From positions 1 to 5,161 of the forward strand of contig JANPDJ010000333.1 of assembly GCA_031431395.1 (NCBI GenBank): a DNA stretch of 5,161 nt, given 5' to 3'. Below the pieces are notes generated by a model. That model saw only the letters and a list, made by a program, of their open reading frames with translations, ran no database searches and was not told the DNA's origin. Positions 1-5,161 of this stretch are shown piece after piece; position 1 is the first letter of the stretch; each line of letters starts with the position of its first letter. The translations under genes and the position numbers were made by a program. The DNA comes from VGPE01 sp031431395 (GTDB taxonomy: Bacteria > Chloroflexota > Limnocylindria > Limnocylindrales > CSP1-4).

Positions 1-647
1 GCATCCGCCTGATCAGCATCGGCCACTACGGCATGAGCCCGTACGGCGGTGGCACCGGGACCGGCACCGACACCGGCCTGCTGGAGCGCGGGCCCGCCCT
101 GCTGCGCGAGATGGACCGCCTCGGCATGCTCCTGGACGTCACCCACACCAGCGACAGGTCCGTGCGCGAGGCGCTGGCGATCTTCAAGGGCCCTCTCCTT
201 GCGACGCATTCCAAAGTGCGGGCCCTCTGCCCCCGCGAGGGGCAGGTGCCCGACGACATCAACCAGGCGCTCGTCGATCGCGACGGCGGGATGGGTGCGT
301 CCATGGACACCTGGATGCTCTGGCCGGACGGCGCGCCGGATTGGGGCACGAACAGCTGGCCGAACAACCGCAAGTACTTCCCGCGTTCCGCGGTCACGCT
401 AGACGACCTCGTCAACCACATGGAGTACGTCAACCGCCTGGCCGGCGACGCGCTTCACTCGGGTATCGGGGGCGACACGGACGGCCAGGGTGGCGTCGAG
501 TGCGCTCCCGCCGACGTGGATTCCGTCGTGGACTACCACCGGGTCGCGGACATCCTCCGCCGTCGCGGCTACTCCGAGCCGGACGTGGAGAACATCATGT
601 GGCGCAATTGGGTCCGCCTCTTCGACCGGGCCCTGCCGGCCCGCTGA
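1..647 (+). CDS. Peptidase M19 (membrane dipeptidase-like) metallopeptidase, C-terminal part
   Basis: The gene is cut by the left edge: the frame is open from base 3 and gives 214 residues to the TGA at 645-647, against roughly 350-400 for the whole family. M19 enzymes are binuclear-zinc TIM-barrel hydrolases that cleave dipeptides, including D-amino-acid-containing ones, and related amide substrates. Visible landmarks in order are REMDRLGMLLDVTH (zinc-ligand His at 144-146), LLATHSKVRAL (second His at 207-209 and the substrate-binding-type Arg at 219-221), GIGGDTDG (active-site Asp region, 462-485), and a closing RRRGYSEPDVENIM...NWVRLF helix matching the family C-terminus. The N-terminal HxD zinc motif and bridging Glu lie outside the window, so full catalytic competence cannot be judged. 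The segment ISIGHYGMSPYGGGTGTGTD replaces the more usual LTH...N strand and resembles M19 members I recall from Planctomycetes. Substrate and any signal peptide are unknown. Family assignment is firm. Confidence 0.9.
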   Translation, partial: IRLISIGHYGMSPYGGGTGTGTDTGLLERGPALLREMDRLGMLLDVTHTSDRSVREALAIFKGPLLATHSKVRALCPREGQVPDDINQALVDRDGGMGASMDTWMLWPDGAPDWGTNSWPNNRKYFPRSAVTLDDLVNHMEYVNRLAGDALHSGIGGDTDGQGGVECAPADVDSVVDYHRVADILRRRGYSEPDVENIMWRNWVRLFDRALPAR

Positions 648-680
648 CGCGAACGCCGGGAGCACTGACGTAGCACGCTT

Positions 681-685
681 GGGGG
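681..685 (+). promoter_or_regulatory. Possible ribosome binding site for the secreted propeller protein
   Basis: A run of five G lies 11 bases before the GTG at 697. It is a weak and rather distant Shine-Dalgarno candidate. The same run sits three bases before an out-of-frame ATG at 689, too close to serve that codon. A second purine stretch, GGGAG at 658-662, is 16 bases before an in-frame TTG at 679. None of these settles the start. The rest of 648-696 holds nothing else I recognise. Confidence 0.25.
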
Positions 686-696
686 CTCATGCCGGC

Positions 697-3432
697 GTGG
701 CCGGGCGCGGTGTTCGGCTGCTGGCGGGCGTGTCGCTCCTGCTCGGCACGATCGCCGCGCCGCCCGTCGCCCAGGGTGGCGTGCCGCCCACGGACTCCAT
801 GGTGGCCACACGGGTCGCCCAGGTGGACCCGCTCCACGCGGGTACAGTCCGTGGAGGCCTCGCCGGTGTCGGCGACAACAACGAGGCATTCGGCGTTCCC
901 GGCGCCGCCGACCGGGGCACCTCTGTCCGCGGCGCGCTCCCGGAATCCGGCAATCCCGCCCCCAGACGGTCCAACCTGCCCCACTGGCTGCCGCAGCGGG
1001 TGAGGGCGGCCGTCGGCCCAAGCAGCCCGTCGACGCTGTCCGCCGCACCGGCGCGAGCCACCCTCGCGGCGCCGACCGCGGAGAACACTGCTCCGATCCT
1101 GGCCCCCCTCCCCGCCGGCCTGGGCCTCCGGTCCGAGTTCGGCAGCTTCGGTCTGTCCGACGCCGACGATTCCCTCCTCTACCCGGACTGCTCCGCGTCG
1201 CAGCTGTGCGAGGAGCCGCCAGATCCCAGTGTGGCGGCGTCCGCCACGAGCATCGTCCAGAGCGTCAACGAGCTGATGCTGTTCGTGGACCGCGGCACGG
1301 GTGACAGCCGCGTCCTTCCCAACTTCGACTTCTTCTCGCTGGACAACAACCAGGTGACCCAGTCGGATCCGCGCGTGCTCTACGACGCGTCCCGCGATCG
1401 GTGGCTGGCCACGGAGATCAGCGCCGACTGCGCGCACGGCTATCTCCACGTGGCCGTCTCGACGTCGGGTGATCCGTTCGGCGTCTGGACCGTCTACCGG
1501 CTCGTGTTCCCCGGGCGCATCGTGGACTTCCCTGGATTGGGCACGGCCAACGACACCGTTCTCGTGGGACTGAACGCCTTCGGTCCGGATCCGGAATCTG
1601 CGAACTGTCTCGCGCCCGGAGCCTTCGCGGGCGGCATGCTGGTGGTGATGGACTGGTCGGACCTCGTGCAGAACGTGGCCAGCCTCTCCGTCACCACGAC
1701 CGGGCCCGATCCGCATCTGTTCACCTGGCGGCCGGCGACTTCCACGGGCGGTGATCCGCTCGCGCGGCTGGTCGTCGCCATCGACAACGGGTCGGACAAC
1801 ACCGCTGATGTCGGGTACGCGACGGTGTCCGGGACGAACGCGACGCGGGACGTGACGGTCTCACCGGTCGTCAACCTGACCACGGAGCAGGGACTCTGGC
1901 CCTTCGAGACGCCGCCGGCCCCGCGACAGCCGGGCGATCCGCCCACCATCAAGCGCGCCGTGGATGGCGATCCCACGGACGCGATCGCGACGGCCGGTCG
2001 TCTCTGGTTCATCGCCACGGCACCGTGCACTCCAGTCGGCGACGACGCGGTGCGCGACTGCGTCCGGATCACGGAACTCCAGACGGGCGTGACCCCCGGT
2101 GCCGTGAGCGTCATTTCGGACTCCCGGCTCCAGGAGACGGGCATGGACCTGTACACGGGAGGCCTGGGACGGGCGACCGACGGGACCCTCTACGCGGTGT
2201 ACTCCCGCTCATCGTCAACCGAGATCGTCGCCGGGTGGGCTACCTGGCGCGGCCCCACGGAGACCGCGTTCCACGACCCGGTCCTGCTGATCCCCGGAGG
2301 CGGCGTGTACAGCGGAACGCGCTGGGGAGATTACGTCATCCTGTCCCCGGACCCGGCGAAGCCGGACGCCGTGTGGCAGTCGCACCAGGTCGCGAGCGCG
2401 GACGGCACGTGGTTCACGTGGCTCTCGCGGCTGCGGCCCGCGCCCTTCGGTCCACTCGACGGCAGCTTCCGCATCAACGGGGGCGATGCATTCGCCGGCG
2501 AAACAACCGTGGACCTGCAATTCGGCAACCCGCCGGACGTGGCGGCCACCGTCGTTCGCGTGGCCAATGGCCCTGCGCTCCGCGACGGCGTCCTCGTGGG
2601 CGGGAAGACGCTCCCCATGGCCGACGACCTGCCCTGGTCGCTGACGGTCGACGAACCCGGCAGCGCGCCGGGGGACGGGCTGCGTCACGTGTACGTGCAG
2701 TGGGGCGACGGCCTGGGTCACTGGTCGGCGGTCGCCTCCGGCCAGATCACGCTGGATACGACCGGGCCCACGATCGGCACCGTGGCCGTTCCCGCGATCG
2801 GAACATCAACCCTGGTAGGCCGGGGCAGCGTTCCGGTGAGCGTGCGCTGGGGCGCGGGCACCGATGCGCTCATCGGCCTGGAGGGCTACGACGTGGAGGT
2901 CCGTCGCGACAACAGGTCCTGGGAGCACTTCGCGACCTCGTCCACTGCGCTCGCGACCGGCAGGGTGGCATCCGGACACCCGTACCAGTGGCGCGTTCGC
3001 TCGTTCGACCGCCTGGGCAACGTGTCCGACTGGGCAGAGGGCGTGGCAGTCCGGGTGGACGCGATCGATGACACATCGACCACGCTTCATTTCGATGCGG
3101 GCTGGCGGCAGGCAGCTTCCGCTGGCGCCTACCGGGGCGGCGTGCATTCCACGGCAGCGGCGGGTGCCACGGCCTCGTTCGCCTTCACGGGGCGCGGCTT
3201 CGCGATCGCGGCAACGGTTGGGCCGGGTCGCGGGACGCTGGAGGTGTTCGTGGACGGCCGTCTCGTGGGACGGTTCCGCGAGGAGGAACCATCGTCGCGA
3301 ACGAGGCGCATCGGCCTGGCGCGCACCCAGGCGGTGGACCTGCGCGCACCCGCGGGCAGCCGGCACGTCGTCCGCCTGGTCGCTGTGGACGGCCGTCCCG
3401 TGGACATCGACGCGGTGATCCTGGTCCGCTGA
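697..3432 (+). CDS. Secreted multidomain protein: beta-propeller-like domain, Ig/FN3-like modules, C-terminal jelly-roll-like module
   Basis: Predicted exported protein of about 911 residues with no confidently known enzyme activity. The open frame extends upstream to 490, but that part overlaps the dipeptidase. GTG 697 gives a compact signal peptide (MAGRGVRLLAGVSLLLG, then small residues and PVAQ near residue 25); TTG 679 is an alternative. Residues about 28-150 are a Pro/Ala/Arg-rich linker. Residues about 150-580 look like a beta-propeller, with DPSVAAS...VQSVNELMLF at 176, SDPRVLYDASRDRW at 223, RWGDY at 542 and WFTWLSRL at 572, a pattern recalled from secreted sialidase-like or PQQ-like hypothetical proteins. 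An Ig-like module (FRINGGDAF at 591 to DTTGP at 687) follows, then an FN3-like module (about 692-790, with LEGYDVEVRR and YQWRVRSFDRLGN). The end (about 790-911) is a beta-sandwich with a conserved-looking GAYRGGVHST...FTGRGFA...VFVDGRLVG...VDIDAVIL, probably ligand or carbohydrate binding. All six mature cysteines (165, 171, 245, 304, 444, 455) lie in the propeller part, consistent with disulfides outside the cytoplasm. I see no LPXTG, lipobox or transmembrane anchor. Adhesion or polymer binding is an inference. Confidence 0.85.
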   Translation: MAGRGVRLLAGVSLLLGTIAAPPVAQGGVPPTDSMVATRVAQVDPLHAGTVRGGLAGVGDNNEAFGVPGAADRGTSVRGALPESGNPAPRRSNLPHWLPQRVRAAVGPSSPSTLSAAPARATLAAPTAENTAPILAPLPAGLGLRSEFGSFGLSDADDSLLYPDCSASQLCEEPPDPSVAASATSIVQSVNELMLFVDRGTGDSRVLPNFDFFSLDNNQVTQSDPRVLYDASRDRWLATEISADCAHGYLHVAVSTSGDPFGVWTVYRLVFPGRIVDFPGLGTANDTVLVGLNAFGPDPESANCLAPGAFAGGMLVVMDWSDLVQNVASLSVTTTGPDPHLFTWRPATSTGGDPLARLVVAIDNGSDNTADVGYATVSGTNATRDVTVSPVVNLTTEQGLWPFETPPAPRQPGDPPTIKRAVDGDPTDAIATAGRLWFIATAPCTPVGDDAVRDCVRITELQTGVTPGAVSVISDSRLQETGMDLYTGGLGRATDGTLYAVYSRSSSTEIVAGWATWRGPTETAFHDPVLLIPGGGVYSGTRWGDYVILSPDPAKPDAVWQSHQVASADGTWFTWLSRLRPAPFGPLDGSFRINGGDAFAGETTVDLQFGNPPDVAATVVRVANGPALRDGVLVGGKTLPMADDLPWSLTVDEPGSAPGDGLRHVYVQWGDGLGHWSAVASGQITLDTTGPTIGTVAVPAIGTSTLVGRGSVPVSVRWGAGTDALIGLEGYDVEVRRDNRSWEHFATSSTALATGRVASGHPYQWRVRSFDRLGNVSDWAEGVAVRVDAIDDTSTTLHFDAGWRQAASAGAYRGGVHSTAAAGATASFAFTGRGFAIAATVGPGRGTLEVFVDGRLVGRFREEEPSSRTRRIGLARTQAVDLRAPAGSRHVVRLVAVDGRPVDIDAVILVR

Positions 3433-3433
3433 G

Positions 3434-3469
3434 CGCGGTGATTGCCGCGAGCGGCCGAGGGCTTTCGGC
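3434..3469 (+). terminator. Two small GC hairpins after the propeller gene, weak terminator candidate
   Basis: Immediately after the stop codon, CGCGG (3434-3438) can pair with CCGCG (3445-3449) across a six-base loop. GCCGA (3454-3458) can then pair with TCGGC (3465-3469) around a six-base loop. Each stem is only five base pairs and no T-tract follows, so this is not a canonical intrinsic terminator. Short GC stems arise easily at this base composition. The only support is position: the stems lie between a gene end and a promoter-like hexamer. Confidence 0.22.
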
Positions 3470-3476
3470 GCCCTGA

Positions 3477-3482
3477 CATAAT
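3477..3482 (+). promoter_or_regulatory. Promoter -10-like hexamer before the aldehyde dehydrogenase
   Basis: CATAAT matches the TATAAT consensus at five of six positions and is a conspicuous AT-rich island in GC-rich sequence. Nine bases separate it from the ATG at 3492, so a transcript starting at the usual distance would have almost no leader. I see no good -35 element at 16-18 bases upstream and no Shine-Dalgarno sequence before the ATG. Both points fit a leaderless or near-leaderless gene, a common arrangement in some high-GC phyla. Transcription from this site is inferred. Confidence 0.38.
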
Positions 3483-3491
3483 GCGTGGACG

Positions 3492-5069
3492 ATGAGCATC
3501 AGGACGCCGCCCGATCGGGGTCCACGCACGCAGCAGCCGGACGCGACCGGCGGCCCCGATCGGCGCGCAGTGACGCCTCCGCAGCGTGCGGCAGTGAGCT
3601 GGGGGCTCGGCGACGGGCAGGCCATCCCGTGGGACTACGCTCCGGCCCCCGAATCACGCGACGTCGTTGTGGTCCGCGAGCATTACGGCCTGTTCATCAA
3701 CGGCCGCGAGGTGCCGGCCCGGAGCGGCGAGACCTTCATCGACGTCAACCCGGCGACGGAAGAAGTCCTGGCGACGGTCGCAAAGGGTGGCCCCGAGGAC
3801 GTCGACCTCGCCGTGCGGTCCGCGCGAACGGCCTTCCGACGCCGCTGGGGCGACCTGCCCGGCCGGGAGCGCGCGAAGTACCTGTTCCGGATCGCGCGCC
3901 TGCTCCAGGAGCGCAGCCGCGAGTTCGCCGTCCTCGAGACGATGGATTCGGGCAAGCCCATCCGGGAATCGCGGGACGTGGACATCCCCCTGGCAGCAGC
4001 GCACTTCTGGTACTACGCGGGCTGGGCGGACAAGCTGGAGTACGCGTTCCCCGGCCGCATCGCGCGCCCACTCGGGGTCGCCGCCCAGATCATCCCGTGG
4101 AACTTCCCGCTGCTGATGCTGGCCTGGAAGATCGCCCCGGCACTGGCTGCGGGGAACACAGTGGTGCTCAAGCCGGCCTCCACGACGCCGCTCACTGCGC
4201 TCCTGTTTGCCGACGTCTGCCGCCAGGCGGACCTGCCGCCGGGCGTGGTGAACATCGTCCCCGGTCCGGGCTCCATGGGCGAGGCGCTCGTCCGGCACCC
4301 GGGCGTGGACAAGGTCGCCTTCACTGGCTCAACGGCCATCGGGAAGGGCATTGCCCGGGCTGTGGCAGGCACAGACAAGGCGCTGACGCTCGAACTCGGT
4401 GGGAAGGCCGCGAACATCGTCTTCGAGGATGCGCCGCTGGACCAGGCAATCGAGGGCATCGTCAACGGGATCTACTTCAACCAGGGCGAGGTCTGCTGCG
4501 CCGGCTCGCGGCTGCTCGTCCAAGAGTCGGTGGCGGCGGACCTGATCGACCGGCTCAAGAACCGGCTGTCCACCATCCGGGTGGGCGACCCACTCGACAA
4601 GAACACGGATCTGGGGGCGATCAACTCCCGTGCCCAGCTGGAGAAGATCACGGAGCTGGTGGCGGCCGGTCGCGCCGAGGGCGCCGAGATGTACCAGCCC
4701 GCGTGCGACCTGCCGGACCGGGGCTACTTCTTCCGCCCCACGCTCTTCACGAACGTCGCGCAGAGCCACCGGATCGCGCGCGAGGAGATCTTCGGGCCCG
4801 TGCTGTCCGTCCTCACGTTCCGGACACCGGACGAGGCGGTGGAGAAGGCGAACAACACGCCGTACGGCCTGTCGGCCGGGATCTGGACGGACAAGGGCAG
4901 CCGGATCCTGTGGATGACGCGGCGGATGCGCGCGGGCGTCGTGTGGGCGAACACCTTCAACCGGTTCGATCCCACGAGCCCCTTCGGAGGCTACAAGGAG
5001 TCCGGGTATGGCCGCGAGGGCGGCATGCACGGCCTGCATGCCTACGTCCGCCTGGAGGACCCGGCATGA
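3492..5069 (+). CDS. NAD(P)-dependent aldehyde dehydrogenase, ALDH16 N-terminal-domain-like
   Basis: Complete 525-residue member of the ALDH superfamily, oxidising an aldehyde to a carboxylate with NAD(P)+ in the cytoplasm. The Rossmann and catalytic signatures are intact: PWNFP with Asn204, VLKPAS with cofactor-binding Lys227, GSTAIG at 279-284, ELGGK with general-base Glu301, GEVCCAGSR with nucleophile Cys335, EEIFGPV with Glu432, and PFGGYKESGYGREGG near the end. The Glu-to-Cys spacing of 34 equals that of ALDH2. The family-typical YGLFINGR begins only at residue 65. The preceding WDYAPAPES segment is one I associate with ALDH16-type and deoC-linked bacterial enzymes. Residues 1-34 are a Pro/Arg/Gln-rich, probably disordered tail; GTG 3594 would remove it and give 491 residues, closer to the usual length. 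ATG 3492 is preferred because a -10-like hexamer lies just upstream, but the choice is uncertain. The stop overlaps the next start by ATGA. The physiological substrate is unknown; a sugar- or deoxyribose-derived aldehyde is an inference from recalled gene neighbourhoods. Confidence 0.95.
   Translation: MSIRTPPDRGPRTQQPDATGGPDRRAVTPPQRAAVSWGLGDGQAIPWDYAPAPESRDVVVVREHYGLFINGREVPARSGETFIDVNPATEEVLATVAKGGPEDVDLAVRSARTAFRRRWGDLPGRERAKYLFRIARLLQERSREFAVLETMDSGKPIRESRDVDIPLAAAHFWYYAGWADKLEYAFPGRIARPLGVAAQIIPWNFPLLMLAWKIAPALAAGNTVVLKPASTTPLTALLFADVCRQADLPPGVVNIVPGPGSMGEALVRHPGVDKVAFTGSTAIGKGIARAVAGTDKALTLELGGKAANIVFEDAPLDQAIEGIVNGIYFNQGEVCCAGSRLLVQESVAADLIDRLKNRLSTIRVGDPLDKNTDLGAINSRAQLEKITELVAAGRAEGAEMYQPACDLPDRGYFFRPTLFTNVAQSHRIAREEIFGPVLSVLTFRTPDEAVEKANNTPYGLSAGIWTDKGSRILWMTRRMRAGVVWANTFNRFDPTSPFGGYKESGYGREGGMHGLHAYVRLEDPA
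5054..5058 (+). promoter_or_regulatory. Strong Shine-Dalgarno site for the second aldehyde dehydrogenase
   Basis: GGAGG lies inside the last codons of the first dehydrogenase, seven bases before ATG 5066. This near-ideal sequence and spacing fixes the downstream start. Together with the ATGA overlap it indicates translational coupling, in contrast to the first dehydrogenase, which has no visible Shine-Dalgarno sequence. Confidence 0.8.
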
Positions 5070-5161
5070 GCGACGGCCGCATCGAGGTGCGCAAGACCTA
5101 CAAGCTGTACATCGGCGGCGCGTTCCCGAGATCCGAATCCGGGCGCTCCTACGTTGTTGCC
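5066..5161 (+). CDS. Second aldehyde dehydrogenase, N-terminal fragment
   Basis: The first 32 codons of a gene cut by the right edge. The peptide begins MSDGRIEVRKTYKLYIGGAF and continues PRSESGRSY, where YKLYIGG(A)F followed by R-x-E-S-G is the typical opening of an aldehyde dehydrogenase (compare YGLFINGREVPARSGETF in the preceding gene). The start is secured by GGAGG at 5054-5058 and by the four-base ATGA overlap with the upstream stop. I recall similar second-position dehydrogenases in bacterial tandem ALDH operons, where the pair resembles the two halves of ALDH16. No catalytic residue lies in the window, so whether this copy is active or a degenerate partner cannot be told. Confidence 0.82.
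   Translation, partial: MSDGRIEVRKTYKLYIGGAFPRSESGRSYVVA

Noticed and set aside
490..696. Upstream extension of the secreted protein frame to ATG 490
   Set aside because: It overlaps 158 bases of the M19 gene, whose motifs are clear in the other frame. The extra residues are Ser/Thr/Arg-rich shadow translation and would bury the signal peptide internally.
595..1716. Long open frame on the minus strand (373 codons)
   Set aside because: It lies antisense to the dipeptidase end and the propeller gene, is rich in Arg/Gly/His as expected of GC-rich antisense frames, and shows no recognisable motif or fold pattern.
2025..3071. Plus-strand 348-codon frame inside the propeller gene
   Set aside because: The Arg/Pro/Gly-dominated translation is a frame-shadow; the real frame has hydrophobic strand patterns and recognisable modules throughout.
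3250..3403. Near-identical 19-base repeat, gtggacggccgtc(t/c)cgtgg, at 3250 and 3385
   Set aside because: Both copies encode VDGR-x-V turns in the same module with one base different. Shared codon preference on a short common peptide explains this better than a DNA-level repeat.
4329..5039. Minus-strand 236-codon frame opposite the aldehyde dehydrogenase
   Set aside because: It lies wholly antisense to a gene with intact catalytic motifs; long antisense frames are expected at this GC content.
1..5161. Search for CRISPR, tRNA or rRNA genes, transposase, toxin-antitoxin or phage defence genes
   Set aside because: No direct repeat array, tRNA-like cloverleaf, terminal inverted repeats or corresponding protein motifs were seen by eye on either strand.

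Overview
This is a high-GC bacterial window in which every recognisable gene is on the + strand and gaps between genes are short. The GC-rich codon third positions, the architecture of the large secreted protein and the style of the aldehyde dehydrogenase pair suggest an uncultivated soil or freshwater lineage. Chloroflexota (for example Limnocylindria-like) or Actinomycetota seem most likely. That placement is inferred from recalled family resemblance, not from a marker gene, and is low confidence.

Layout: (1) Positions 1-647 hold the C-terminal part of a peptidase M19 (membrane/renal dipeptidase family) enzyme whose N-terminal half lies left of the window. (2) Positions 697-3432 hold a large exported protein of about 911 residues. 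It has a signal peptide, a low-complexity linker, a beta-propeller-like domain with six cysteines, two Ig/FN3-like modules and a C-terminal jelly-roll-like module. It follows the dipeptidase by 49 bases and may be cotranscribed with it. (3) Positions 3433-3491 are a 59-base gap with two small GC hairpins and a -10-like hexamer just before the next start. (4) Positions 3492-5069 hold a complete NAD(P)-dependent aldehyde dehydrogenase. (5) From 5066 to the window end is the start of a second aldehyde dehydrogenase, overlapping the first by ATGA and preceded by a textbook Shine-Dalgarno sequence.

Functionally there are two units. The first is an envelope or extracellular pair (dipeptidase plus secreted propeller protein) whose partnership is only positional. 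The second is a translationally coupled pair of aldehyde dehydrogenases resembling the two halves of ALDH16. Related pairs, as I recall, often sit beside deoxyribose-phosphate aldolase genes and may oxidise aldehydes from deoxynucleoside or sugar breakdown.

I found no RNA gene, CRISPR array, mobile element, attachment site or defence system. Nothing here amounts to a clearly new system. The least understood element is the secreted multidomain protein.
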